64,000 nt of DNA from Diogma glabrata (Eukaryota > Arthropoda > Insecta > Diptera > Cylindrotomidae). Position numbers and translations under genes: made by a program. Where the stretch lies: the NCBI GenBank assembly GCA_963693315.1, contig OY856186.1, positions 93,771,127 to 93,835,126 on the forward strand. The letters are read 5' to 3'. The notes below the pieces were generated by a model. That model was not told where the DNA came from. It saw only the letters and a list, made by a program, of their open reading frames with translations, and did not search any database. Shown here in pieces: positions 10,929 to 22,423 of this stretch. Position 1 is the stretch's first letter; every line of letters starts with the position of its first letter.

Positions 10929-11087
10929 CCTCATTTTCTAAAACAAATTTCCACCCATTAATAAAAATAAAAATTGTGGTAGTAAATTTACAAGACCCCA
11001 GGCAATCAGCATATTTCGGCGTTTGCCGAACGAAAAAGCAACCGAATCGAGGAAAATGGAAGATAAAAAAGTTGGCGGATTCGTCAA
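10929..11087 (+). repeat. Arm fragment of the 5478-6009 foldback element
   Basis: AAATTTCCACC, GTGGTAGTAAATTTACAAG, GTTTGCCGAACGAAAAAGC and ATTCGTCAAGGA match the right arm at about 5805-5945. The fragment is wedged between two CCCA copies. Confidence 0.65.
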
Positions 11088-11091
11088 GGAT

Positions 11092-11884
11092 CCCAAGTAT
11101 GGTTTGCCGGACTTTGAAATACGGCCAAGCACTGGTACATTAATGGTTAACAGTACTTGGCTATTGTTTTTGAGCCAGTGCTAGAACCAGTCATCGGCCG
11201 TTCTATGGTTAACAAAAAGATCCAGTATATAGTTACCTTTGAACGGCCAAGCATTGGCTCATGGAAGGCAAACAGTACTTGGCAATTGTTATTGCGCCAT
11301 TACTGGAACCATGAACCGACCGATCTATAGTTTATAGAAAATAGCCAGTACACTTGACATTAAATGGCCAATCAATGGACCGTTAATGGTTAACATTAAT
11401 TGGCTATTGTTATTGGGTCAGTACTGCAGCCATGAATTTGCCAATCTGTCATTTTTTTTAAATTTCGCTAGAGTACTATTCGTTTTAGAAATATATAGCT
11501 TGAAAAATTTCACATATATAGTTTAGTTATCCGTCATTTTTATTTTATTTTAAATTATTTTGTATTTAATTTATTTAAATTTACATATGATAATCTTTTA
11601 TATTCTTTTTAATGTTCCAGTCATGGTTGCCAGTATTTGACTACATTGCTACAATACTTGATATCATTATTGGTCCTCTACTAGGCCAACGCTACAACCT
11701 TGTATGGGCCATTGCTGTTGTTTTTTCTCTGGCCCATGAATGGCAGCCATTTATTGTACGAAGTTATCATCCAGCAAAATTATGTTAATGGCCCAGTCGT
11801 GGTTGCCAGTACTCGGCCATTGCTGCGTTGCTGGTTGCCAGTAATGGGCCAACACTGGACAAGTTATACAACCTTGTATATGGG
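11092..11884 (+). mobile_element. CCCA-family element, forward copy
   Basis: Runs from CCCAAGTATGGTTTGCCGGA to CAACCTTGTATATGGG with the usual order: left palindromic part, AT-rich centre, right part. Flanking bases are AT on the left and TT on the right, so a 2-bp duplication is not clear here. Non-coding. Confidence 0.7.
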
Positions 11885-12685
11885 TTTTTTGGACCCTGAA
11901 ATACGGCCAAGCACTGTCCCATTAATGGTTTACAGAACATACTGTTCTTTTGTTATTTGGCCATTAGAACCATCCATCTGCCGACCTATGTTTTACTAAA
12001 AAGTGCCAGTATATTGTTTCCTTTCAATGGCCAAGCTCTGCCCATTTAACGGTAAACAATACTTGGCTATGGTAAACAATACTTGGCCGATCTACGGTTC
12101 ATAGAAAATAATCAGTAATTTATGCTTTAAATGGTCAAGCAATGGCTAAAGTTAATTGCTAACATTAATTGGCTTTTGTTATTGGGCCAGTACTGCAACC
12201 AGAAATTGACCGATCTATGTCATTTGGTTAAAATTCGCTAGAGTAAAATCCATTTTTTGAAATACATATATATTTGAAAAATATCACTTACAGTTTAGTT
12301 ATCACTTCTCGACTGAAATACTATGATAATTTTGACTAGGTTTTAGGTTGGTACAAGTTTTAAATTATTTTTTTTGAAATTTTTATTTTATTTTAAATTA
12401 TCAAATTATTTTGTATTAAATTTATTTAAATTTGCGTATGAAAATTTTTAATATTTTTTAATGGACCAGTCATCCCCATGCCAGTACTCGGCCATTGCTG
12501 CAATACTGATCATCATTATTGGTCCGTTACTGTGCCAACGGTACAACCTTGTATGGGCTATCGCTGTTTTTTTTCTCTTGCCCATGAATGACAGCCATTT
12601 ATTGTCCGAAGTTATCATCCAGTAAAATTATGTTAATGGAACAGTCATGTTTGCCAGTACTTGGCCATTGCTGCGTTACTGGCGT
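11885..12685 (+). mobile_element. CCCA-family element, truncated forward copy
   Basis: Begins with a damaged left end (GGACCCTGAAATACGGCC) directly after the preceding copy, continues through the centre and breaks off in the right part at CTGCGTTACTGGC. It forms a head-to-tail pair with 11092-11884. Confidence 0.65.
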
Positions 12686-12952
12686 GCTATTTTCAAAACT
12701 AAGTATACTTTATAACCGAAATTGTATACAATTACAAAAAATTGGTATTTTTTGTAACACGAACACGACTATTTTTTAATCGTTTTATAACTACTGGGTA
12801 AAAACCAATCGTAATGAAAAAAGTATACATTTAGCTGTCAGTTTTAAAATATTAACTAGAATTTTGAATAAAAATAAACATCTTTTGAACTCTTTTCACC
12901 CAAGAACAGCAAACAAATTATTTTAACTCAAAAACTACATTCTTTTCTTAAA

Positions 12953-14100
12953 AAAAAAGTCGGACAAGTGCGAATAAAATTCGCTCGCCAAGGGTTCCGT
13001 GAATGTAAAAGAACACATTATCAAAAATAAATGACATAAAGTTATGTTGTAAAGTCTTTATATCGCCAGACTATGGACGCATAACAGAATAAATGTTTAA
13101 TCGTAAACGTCAATAGTAAATGTCAATCACATCTACATTGATCAAAAATGTTACTTGAGGTTAAATCTTATCCATAGCTGTTTATGTTAGCTAAAGTATT
13201 TTAATAGTCTAAATTGGGAATATTTGTTCTATAAATCAGCGTCGAAATATAGGGTGGTTTACATACATTTAAAATAGCACTTTTTTTCATCAATAACTAA
13301 AAAACTATGCATCGCAGAATTCTAAAAAATATTGCAATGTTTCTTAAATTAAGTGTTCTTTCAAATGACACCCCACTCGTTTGGTTCCAAAAAAGTTTTT
13401 TTTTTGCTCTCCCCACACCCATCCCCTAAACACACAGAAATATAATTATTTGAGGATTCGCTATAATTTTCGTTCAAAATATAGCAAACTTCCTGTCTCT
13501 ATGAATTTTTTCAATTTTTTCTGTCAATCAGTGTCGCAACGTAGGTGGGTGGGGGAACGGTCTGGAATTTGCACATTTTTTAGAATAACTCATAAACTGC
13601 GTACCGCAAAATTCTAAAAACAATTGCAATGTTTTTGAAATTCGGTGCTCTTTCAAATGACCCTCTACTCGCTTGGGTCAAAAAAGTTTTTTTTTACCCT
13701 CCTTACACCCATCCCCTAAACACACAGAAATATAATTATTTGTGAGTTCGCTATAATTTTCGTTCAAAATATAGCAAACTTCCTGTCTCTATGAATTTTT
13801 TCAATTTTTTCTGTCAATCAGTGTCGAAACGTAGGGGGGGGAACGGTCTGGAATTTGCAAATTTTTTAGAATAACTCCAAAACGGTGTACCGGAAATTTC
13901 TAAAAAAAATTGCAATGTTTTGGAAATTTGGTGCTCTTTCAAATGATACCCCACTCGCTTAGGTCTTTTTTTTACACCGCTTACACCCATCCCCTAAACA
14001 CACAGAAATATAACTATTTGAGAGTTCGCTATAATTTTCGTTCAAAATACAGCAAACTTCCTGTCTCTATGAATTTTTTCAATTTTTTGGTATTGTGGTA
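12953..14100 (+). repeat. Dispersed AGTCGGACAAGTGCG repeat with expanded unit
   Basis: Starts AAAGTCGGACAAGTGCGAAT, followed by CCAAGGGTTCCGTGAATG. The first 300 bp and the following unit match the inverted copy ending at 58740. From about 13275 a unit of about 290 bp (ATTGCAATGTTT, CTCTTTCAAATGA, CCCATCCCCTAAACACACAG, CAAACTTCCTGTCTCTATGA) is present three times in tandem. Similar CGGACAAGTGCGA/AAGGGTTCCGT sequences are, from memory, common insect repeats; that was not checked. The short frames inside are a by-product of the tandem unit. Confidence 0.75.
13275..14095 (+). repeat. Three tandem copies of a unit of about 290 bp
   Basis: Anchors recur at constant spacing: the AATAACT segment at about 13289, 13578 and 13868, and CCCATCCCCTAAACACACAG at about 13418, 13708 and 13988. 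Copies differ by scattered substitutions and small indels. The copy at 57680-58740 has only one unit plus a fraction. Confidence 0.85.
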
Positions 14101-14659
14101 TTGATAAAAGCAAGAGGCCGTAGGCCGAGGGCCGAGGCTAACTTGCTTTCGAAATTTTTGGCAAAAAATTATTTCGAATTATCACCGCCCTTGAGAAATT
14201 ACAACTGTGAACTGATAAATTTTTGCAACTATATTTATAATCGCATGAATTTGTAATGCTATCTCCCTCCCATCTCATAAAAAGTTAATGTAACCATTAA
14301 TTCTTTAGAAGAGTATTGGCGAAAAAGGAGTAGTGGTGAAATTAACTATATGTACCCTACAATGGATTTTTTTCTTGTAATTTGACTCAGTTCATAGCTT
14401 TCAGTTCATTCAGTTCAGTTCATTTCAGTCTTCCATCTGACCTTAGTAGCCAAATGAATATAAGTTTGATGACTTTGGGTCAGCTTGAAAATCTATTTAG
14501 TATTCCACTATAGATCCCCCATAGCTTTCGATGATTTTTTTCTCCTATAGCTCATCGGAAAATTTGTAAGGAGCTGGAGGACTTTTTTTTTACTCCATTT
14601 ATTTATTAAAAAAAAAATTATGTGCCTCAATTCGATCCTCTATTCATAAATCTAAATCC

Positions 14660-14770
14660 AGACTATAGTAGTCCACGGTAAAACGTAGAAACATTTGTAG
14701 AAAAATAGTAGAAACTTGTCCACGGTAGAACCTGTATCACGGTAGAAACTTGTCCACGGTAGAACCAGCT
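14660..14770 (+). repeat. Short local tandem repeats
   Basis: GTCCACGGTAAAAC, AAACTTGTCCACGGTAGAAC, then TATCACGGTAGAAACTTG and another CCACGGTAGAACC: a degenerate repeat of about 20-24 bp in three to four copies. No further feature recognised in 14105-14870. Confidence 0.6.
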
Positions 14771-15172
14771 ATTGTTTATATCTGCATTATCTGCAAAGAG
14801 AAGCTGGGACGAACCATCGAATTTCGACTGAACTCAAATTTAAATTGCTCTTCATAAAGTTATATTATAGAGCAGTGTTTCTCAACCAGTGGTCCGTGGA
14901 CCATTAAAGGTCCGCAGAAAAAGTTTAGTGTTTCGCGAATTTCTTTATATTTAATTTATTATTATTCTGGTAATCTTCTTTTTATTTATTATCTTTGTGT
15001 TTATTACCAGAATTAAACTTTTTTCACTCCTCAAAATAGTATTCACAAACTAAAATTTTTATATATTCAATATCGTTCTTGCTCGTAAGAGTAATTTAAT
15101 TTTTCTGATTCCTTTGGAGTCGATTTTATGTTTGCTTTCTTTCATTCCATATGAAGAAAAAGAAACTAGGTA

Positions 15173-16464
15173 CTAGGTCATTCGATAAGTCCGTAGGATG
15201 ACACATAGATGGCGTTACTAGAATTTTTTCCATATGATTTTTATTTAGTACTAACCTTCAAACGATACGTGTATAAATTTGACAGCAATCTGACTATTTA
15301 TTCGTGAGTTATAGCATTTTGTGTGAAGCAACTTTTGTTTTTGAAAAAAAATGGAAAAAAGTAAATATCGAATTTTAATAAAGCATTGCTTTTTGATGAA
15401 AAAAAATACAGTGGAAACCAGACAATGGCTTGATAAACATTATCCAAACTCTGCTCCATCGAGACAAATGGTAGAGAAGTGGATGGCTGAATTTAAATGT
15501 GGTCGTACCAGCACAAAAGATGCAGAGCGCAGTGGACGCCCAAATGAAGCTGTTATTTCAGAAAACATAAAAAAAATCCACAAATTGGTTATGAACGATC
15601 GCAAATTGAAGGTGCACGAAATAGCTGACATTGTAAAGGTAGCAGATGGTAGTGTTTTTACCATTTTACATGAACATTTGGGTATGCGAAAGCTCTGTGC
15701 AAATTGGGTGCCGCGTGAGCTCACAGTCGACCTAAAACAACAACGAATCGATGCTTCGGAGGAGTCTTTGGCACTGTTAAACCGCAATAAAAGGGAATTC
15801 TATCGTAGATATGTGACAATGGATGAGACATGGCTTCACAATTACACACCAGAATCCAAAAGACAGTCAGCTGAGTGGACAGCAGTCGACGAACCGAATC
15901 CAAAGCCAGCAAAGACGCAACAGTCGGCCGGTAAGGTGATGGCGTCTGTATTTTGAGATACGAACGGAATAATATTCATCGACTATCTCCAAAAAGGAAC
16001 CACCATCAACAGCGAGTATTACTGTGAACTTTTGGATCGATTGAAGGCTGAAATCGCAAGGAAACGGCCACATTTGCAAAAGAAAAAAGTGTTGTTTCAC
16101 CAAGATAATGCACCGTGTCACAGATCGATGAAAACGATGGCAAAATTGAATGAATTGGGCTTTGAATTGCTTACCCACCCACCATATTCTCCAGATTTAG
16201 CCCCCAGCGACTTTTTCCTGTTTTCAGATCTCAAGAGAATGCTTGCTGGAAAGAAATTTAAGTCCAATGATGAAGTAATCGCTGAAACAGAGGCCTATTT
16301 TGACGAGAAAGAGAAATCGTACTATAAAAGTGGTATAGAAAAGTTGGAAAATCGCTATACTCGTTGTATCGCCCTCGAAGGCAACTATGTTGAATAAAAA
16401 AATCGAGTTTTGTCAAAATGTTGTATTTTTCTTACTTATCCTACGGACTTATTGAACGACCTGT
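15173..16464 (+). mobile_element. mariner element, irritans type, complete
   Basis: A 1292-bp element with inverted ends: AGGTCATTCGATAAGTCCGT on the left and, read inversely, AGGTCGTTCAATAAGTCCGT on the right, both followed by AGGAT. TA flanks at 15171-15172 and 16465-16466 are the normal mariner target duplication. It contains one full-length transposase frame with a single stop. The termini differ at only a few sites, so the insertion looks fairly young compared with its neighbours. Confidence 0.93.
15351..16397 (+). pseudogene. mariner transposase with one premature stop
   Basis: The frame is collinear over 348 codons, the normal length for irritans mariners. An N-terminal helix-turn-helix pair lies at residues 1-110 (WLDKHYPNSAPSRQ, ERSGRP). 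The catalytic DD34D residues are present: D158 in TMDETW, D252 in HQDNAPCH and D287 in YSPDLAPSD. The linker motif WVPREL is at 119-124. Codon 202 is TGA at 15954-15956, where the family has Trp in ASVFWD; reading continues in frame to the stop after EGNYVE. The stop should remove the last two catalytic residues, making this copy inactive unless read through. No frameshift was seen. Confidence 0.93.
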
Positions 16465-16837
16465 TAGTACTTTTTCGTCATCCGTTTTATTTATTTTAAT
16501 AAAAGAAACTTGAAACCAAAACATTCAGTGCGAGTAACATACACAAAATATAACATTCCCGAAAAAAGGAGTGAAAATAAAAATATCGTTCTTATGCTCC
16601 TAAATCGAAATTAATATGTTGTAAAAATGTTGTAAATAAACTATTACAGAAATTTAAAAAAATAAACTTGTTGCTATAAAAATTTAGGCAAAAAATATCA
16701 AACAAAAAACTGCTTTAATTAAACAATTTTCTCCCTCAAAAAAATTCAAAATCATATGAAATATATTCTCGCGGGGCAGTACAACAGTTTAAATATTTGC
16801 AAAAGTTTGTCGTTACATTAACTTATTAGGTTATTTC

Positions 16838-17200
16838 TATCAACCGTAGATTGACCAATTCATGGTGGAAGTACTGACTGGCTCAATAGTCAATAACAAC
16901 CAACCATTGAAAAGCTACTGCTTGGTCATTTAAATTAAACTGGACTGCGTATAAAGTGTAGATTCATGCTTCCATTAATGGCTCCATAACAATAGCTAAG
17001 TATAATAATGTTTACTATTCGTGGGTCAGTGCTTGGCCATTCAAAGGTAAATATATATTGGCAAATTTAGGTAAACTATAGATCGGTCGATGAATGTTTC
17101 TAATCTAGTACTGGGCTAATAACAATAACCAAGTATACTGTTAACCATTAAATGGACCAGCACTTGACCGTATTTTAGAGTCCGGTAAACCCTGCTTGGG
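16838..17200 (-). mobile_element. CCCA-family element, truncated reverse copy
   Basis: Palindromic family sequence ends in CCGGTAAACCCTGCTTGGG at 17200. The other half is missing: the copy starts abruptly near CAACCGTAGATTGACC. Confidence 0.65.
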
Positions 17201-17427
17201 CATGGTGACATAAAAACAAACTTCATATACAAACAAAATCAGGTTGCTTGATTTTTAAAATTATTTTTGAAAATATTGGTCTTACTAATTGTTACTAATT
17301 ACTAATTGTTAATTGTGTTTGATGTATGTTTTGAAGTTGATAAATTCTTGTGCCTTCGATACAAAAACTATATTTATAGGTGCTATTGCGCTTGCTCCAA
17401 CATATAGTGTAATAGCTACCGTAGCAT

Positions 17428-18418
17428 CACATACAAGGTTGTACAACTAGTACAGTGATGGTCCATTACTGGCGACCAGTGATGCAGCAATGGGCGAGTA
17501 CTGGCAACCACGACTGGGCCATCAACATAATTTTACTGGATGATAACTTCGGACAATAAATGGCTGCCATTCATTTCATGGGTCAGAGAAAAAACAACAG
17601 CAATGGCCTATTCAAGGTTGTACAGTTGGCCTAGTAACGGACCAATGAGAATGACCAGTATGGTAGTAATGGTGAAGTGCTGGCAACCATGACTGTGCCA
17701 TTAAAAAATATATAAAATATTATAATATGTTAATAATTTAAAATAAAATAAAAATGACGGAAAAAATTCAAAACTTCTCATACAACTGTACAAACTTCCC
17801 AATCATGACTGCTTGTCCTCGTTCATTAAAAAAAAATATAAAATAATATTTTCATATGTAAATTTTAATAAATTTTGTAAATAATTTATTTATAACTTAT
17901 AATTAAAATAAAATACAAAATGAAAAAATTTTTTAAACATATACCAACCAACCTTTTCAATATTATCATAGTCTTTCAGCCGAGAAGCGATAACTAAACT
18001 ATGTGTGAAATTTTTCAAACTATATATTTCTAAAACGGATAGCACTTAGTGAAATTTAAAAAAAAAATGACATAGATCGGCAAATTAATGGCTGCAGTAC
18101 AATAGCCAATTAATGTTAACCATTAAGGGTCCATTGATTAGCCATTTAATGTAAACTGTACTGGCTATTTTCTATAAACTATTGATCGCCCGATTCATGG
18201 TTTCAGTAATGGCCCAAAAACAATTGCCAAGCACTGTTTACCTTCCATGGGCCACTGCATGGCCGGTCAAAGGTAACTGTATACTGGCTTTTTTCTGTTA
18301 ACCATACAACGGCCGATGAATGGTTCTAGTACTGGCCCAATAACAATAGTCAAGTACTGTTAACCATTAATGGGCCAGTTCTTGGCTGCATTTCAAAGTC
18401 CGGCAAACCCTGCTTGGT
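17428..18418 (-). mobile_element. CCCA-family element, complete reverse copy
   Basis: Runs from CACATACAAGGTTGTACAAC to GCAAACCCTGCTTGGT: each end has one change from CCCA/TGGG. AT lies on both sides (17426-17427 and 18419-18420), a 2-bp target duplication. Length 991 bp, with the same internal order as 9677-10675. No coding region. Confidence 0.82.
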
Positions 18419-18834
18419 ATGTACGCTAAAATCAAAAGAAATTTTGCGGTAAAAATCAGTTGATAGTTTTTCCAAAAATTTAGTACTAAATTTACAACAG
18501 TTTTGGTACTTTTACAAATAACATATGTTTGTTGTGTATTTACAAAAAACTTGTTACAAAAATTGTAAAATTAAATTAGTTTTGGAGTTTGGTATTGCGC
18601 ATTTTTTTCGAACAATGCGGGACGATATCGGGCCGAAAATATAAAATATACAAAAATTTGTAAAAACGCACAAATTTGCAGTATAAATGAATTAATATAA
18701 TAAACATAATTACATCATTTGTATTATCAATGTTTAATCAGATGCTCTTGCCTATGGTGTGGTGATTGTAAAGTAAATGTCGCAAATGACTAAAACTCCT
18801 TTCAAAATCAAAATCTCTCAAAATCTAAAATTAC

Positions 18835-19100
18835 ATGAAAATACCATAGCAACAACAATTTGTTATTTAGCAAAAATGATTTTACACTATAGAGTATAGA
18901 AACATTTTCACAAGGGATTAAGCCTGGATGAAAATAGAATTTTTATATGCTATTGTAGAAAAAAAAAATTTTCTATATGATAGCAGATGAAACGTCTATT
19001 TTCAAGTAGGCTTAATCCCCTGTGAAAATGGTTTTTTCCACTAGTGTAAAACAATAACAAATTGTAGTTGCTATGCGGTATTTGAAAATAATTTTAAATT
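18835..19100. repeat. Imperfect palindrome
   Basis: Left arm ATACCATAGCAACAACAATT, TTTACACTA and AGGGATTAAGCC is mirrored by GGCTTAATCCCCTGTGAAAA, TAGTGTAAAA and GTTGCTATGCGGTAT. The centre is a run of A around 18959-18970. Possibly a small foldback transposon; ends unresolved. Confidence 0.7.
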
Positions 19101-19117
19101 TTAAAAACAAAGAAACC

Positions 19118-19402
19118 ATGAAAAAATAGAATATGAATTTTGAGTGTTATTTTGTCGATTTCTAATTTAATAATTTCTAACAATAGTAATTTTCCTACAA
19201 GAGATGAAAACATTATTTTTTTCGTGAGTAAACATTTACAGATATGTTTACGAACGAAAAACGTTTTTATCTCGCATAGGAAATGCAAGTTTTTCTATGA
19301 TAATATATATATACCTAATCGAGATTTACTATAAATTATAAAATTAGAAATCGACAACATAACATTCAAAATTCATATTCTTTTTTGTCATGGTTGCGTT
19401 GT
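19118..19402. repeat. Nested palindrome (possible MITE)
   Basis: The outer arms AACCATGAAAAAATAGAATA ... GATTTCTAATTTAATAATTT are inverted at 19335-19402. Inside lies a second inverted repeat: CCTACAAGAGATGAAAACAT against CGTTTTTATCTCGCATAGG. The inner part resembles 20655-20780, suggesting one family. Two 64-codon frames on opposite strands arise from the symmetry. Confidence 0.7.
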
Positions 19403-20599
19403 TTAAAACACTTTGAGATAAAAACATGCCCGCAAAGACTAGATATTACAAAAATTGATACTATTTAGAAGTAGACATCAGCATAACAAATATAAATAGG
19501 TAGTCCCAGTTAAATTTTAATTAATTATGGGCTGAAAAATTAGATTTGAAGAAAAAATCATTTCTTCTAATTACAATTTTTTTTATAGTTAATTTAATTC
19601 ATAAACATACATAGATAAAACAGCTTATGGGCTAAAGTAATGATTGAGATTAATAAATTCGGTCGTGAACCAATTGATTTCAGTTATTTGTGAAGAAATG
19701 AAAGGAATAGTTAAATATAATTTTTTAACGTTTATTCATATATTATTTTTTTGCATTGATATTTATATTTATTATGTTTCTTAAATTATGCTCTATAGAT
19801 TTCAAAATGTATTGATTGTTACACTCTTTTTATGATTCTAATTTCTATGTTCATTACAATCCTTACAGATTTAATTATCTCATAACACTTCTGCAGTTTC
19901 AATACCATAATACCTCAAACAACAATCATGGATGAAATGATATGAAAAGTATCAAGCGTTTTTTATTAAATCAAGAGTTAAATGTCTATGATATTTGCAA
20001 TCAAACCATAAATCTAAATAAATATGTCTACAAATTACAAATACATATCTTTTGTTGGTAAATTTGAAAATTTAAAAAATCATTCATTAATCTTTTCTTA
20101 AACCTAAAACAAAATATACTACGCATAAATGTTTCCATTCAAATTTCATAGAATAATAAGTATTTAATATAATTTTTTTATTTATTACTACCACACTCAT
20201 ATCCCAAATGTGATTCGAAAGATAAAACAAAAATAAGGACTTACGAGACATCATAGAGTATTTTTTTGTATTGTAAAAATATAATAAATAATTCTTTATA
20301 GTCCGTCTCTGAGTTTTTTTAATGTTTGTTCAATTTATCCCGTTACGGTCTGTTCTGTTTATAATTCAAAATTAACCAATTTTGGGAATTTTTATCTGGA
20401 AAACTATTATCTTGGAAACGGCGTTACTTACAAATCTGGGGTAAATTTTAATAGAAAGATTTTGCCAAAACTAGGCTCCATCTCAAAAATCAATACATAG
20501 TAATGATTCTACGATTTTTAAATGACGATTGAATCTCAAGGTTATGAATCTTAATGTATAGTAATAGTCGAAGTTATTTTCACTGGTCGTGCTCAATAA

Positions 20600-20830
20600 C
20601 TATCGCTATTGCATAATATACTATTATATATTAACTATCATAGAAAAAATTATATTTCCTACGCGAGATAAAAACATTTTATACGTTCGTGATATTGCCC
20701 CACTCGACGCTAACGCGTCCGTTGAACAAATTTTCACTCACGACACGAAAAAACAGCGTTTTCATCTCTTGTAGCAAAATGTGCGTACAAAATATTCAAT
20801 TTTGTACTAGAATAGAATACAAGAAAAAAC
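20600..20830. repeat. Relative of the 19.1-kb palindrome
   Basis: CCTACGCGAGATAAAAACAT and TACGTTCGTGA on the left face TCACGACACGAAAAAACAGC and TTCATCTCTTGTAGC on the right. Spacing and core match the inner repeat of 19118-19402. The central GC-richer segment (CGACGCTAACGCGTCCG) is itself symmetric. Confidence 0.55.
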
Positions 20831-21278
20831 TACTTTTCGCCACATATGACTAAAAAATTTTTTTTAAGCCTGGACTGTATCGCCGCCTGCATGTGAGATT
20901 TGTAGTTAAATCTATCCATATATCTATCAATATATAATATTTTTATAGCACTAAAATATCAAAATAATAATTTAAATAACTTACCATATAGTAAAAACAA
21001 CTTAAACACATCATTGGAATTGCAAGAAAAAACAATTTATTTATAGATCTTTAAAGTTTATTATTTTGACAGCTTAGTTGAATTCCTATGTGTTGTTTTA
21101 GTTGGATTCTTGTTTTTATATTTTCGAACTCGAATAATTTACAAATATTACAACAAAGATGGCGCACTTTAATTATTTAAAAAGCTTCAATTTGCTTATA
21201 ACTTTGGTAAATAAATGATTAAATGAACAATTAAATAAATATTTATAATCTTTACGCACTTGTTACAAAAAATAGTGT

Positions 21279-21360
21279 GTATTACTAGTGCGAATGCGTT
21301 TTCCAAACGCGAGTTATTTGCCTAACTCTTGTTTGGAAAACGCATTCGCACTAGTAATAC
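21279..21360. repeat. Near-perfect hairpin with 38-bp arms
   Basis: GTATTACTAGTGCGAATGCG followed by TTTTCCAAACGCGAGTTA is mirrored after a 6-base loop by TAACTCTTGTTTGGAAAA and CGCATTCGCACTAGTAATAC, with about two mismatches. Such fidelity in a decayed neighbourhood implies a recent origin or selection. It may be a tiny foldback element; no other copy was seen in the window. Confidence 0.85.
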
Positions 21361-21778
21361 AATCTACTATTGTGAAATAGTTAGTATAAACTAAAATTGT
21401 AAAACAGATATAAAACAAATTGCGGACCACTAAGCTTTTTCTGCGGACCACCGGTTGTAAGGTACTGGTCTAAAATACTGTTAATATACCACGTCACATC
21501 TTAAAAGATACTGCTAATTTCTCATAAAAACTAGACTAGATTAAAGAAGAAACAGGAACCACGTTTGGTGGTTTAATACCAAATATTAAACAATGCGTGC
21601 AATGTTCTTATTATATCTAAAATAATTTGGTTGAATGTATGAGAAATGAATGAAAAATAATGACTTTTTTGAAGAATTTGATTATAATTATATGAAATTA
21701 AAGTCCTTACTATAGGTCAACCTGCAACAGCACTATACTTTCATCAATAATGAAGTTAACACTTATGATTATGATAAT

Positions 21779-21984
21779 AAATAACGAACAATTTCGTCTT
21801 ATTCACTTTAAAATTTGTTTTATTATTCCAAATATTTTCAAACTCTAAAAGTCCTTCTTCTGGGATAATTGTTTCTAAACTCAGTTTAGAAACAATTATC
21901 CCAAAACAAGGACTCTTAGAGCTTAACATATTTGGAACAATAAACCAAATTATAAGGTGAATAAGACGAAATTGTTCGCTATTC
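21779..21984. repeat. Long hairpin, arms about 100 bp
   Basis: The centre GTTTCTAAACTCAGTTTAGA AAC is symmetric; the arms run outward through GGGATAATTG/CAATTATCCC, the CTCTAAAAGTCC/GGACTCTTAGAG pair, and GAACAATTTCGTCTTATTCA against GAATAAGACGAAATTGTTCG. Mismatches increase slightly outward. Possibly a MITE. The 76-codon frame on the minus strand is a symmetry artefact. Confidence 0.8.
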
Positions 21985-22423
21985 AATATTTATATCATTA
22001 TCCACTATAACTAGTTTACACAACAAAATTAAATACATATGACATTGCATTACATTTAAATTTCATCCAACTCGGTGTATGCGTATTAATCGGGTTAACC
22101 CCTAAAAAGTCATACCCTAGCTATAAGCATATAGAGATTACAATCAAATTCTTACTATATTTTGACGGATACGGTTTTGGACAAACTATAAATGGTTAGT
22201 TGGGACTTGGGAGAGACAATTTTCCTTCTGCAACACTAAATCCTTAAGTGGATGGGCACGCTGTATATAAGTGTGTAATAGTCCTTTTGGAATGAACATT
22301 ACTTTTCATTTTTTTGTCGTCTAATTTTTAATTCTTCAAGTAGGTCAAAAAAGATTAGAAACGAAATTGATATGTTCCATGTCTTCATTTTTTTTAAATA
22401 TTTGTTTGTGATTTAAGGAACAA

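Larger units (their letters stand above)
14873..21467. mobile_element. Possible hAT-like element delimited by CAGTG ends
   Basis: The left end CAGTGTTTCTCAACCAGTGG and the right end, read inversely (CAGTACCTTACAACCGGTGG), share the CAACC-GTGGTCCG core, and both continue into GGTCCGCAGAAAAAG. CAGTGTTTCTCAACC-type termini are known for hAT elements. The interval holds a mariner, two CCCA copies and palindromes, so a single old element filled by later insertions is possible. The 8-bp flanks (TTATAGAG and GTCTAAAA) do not match, so these could be ends of two different copies. Confidence 0.4.

Noticed and set aside
11700..11999. 99-codon frame
   Set aside because: Crosses the junction between two CCCA copies; these elements are non-coding in all copies.
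13381..14104. Two similar frames with shared peptide text
   Set aside because: They are the same segment of a 290-bp tandem repeat read twice, not paralogous genes.
15440..16178. Minus-strand frames of 63-115 codons
   Set aside because: Shadows of the mariner transposase on the other strand.
14865..21475. 8-bp duplication around the possible hAT element
   Set aside because: TTATAGAG and GTCTAAAA do not match.
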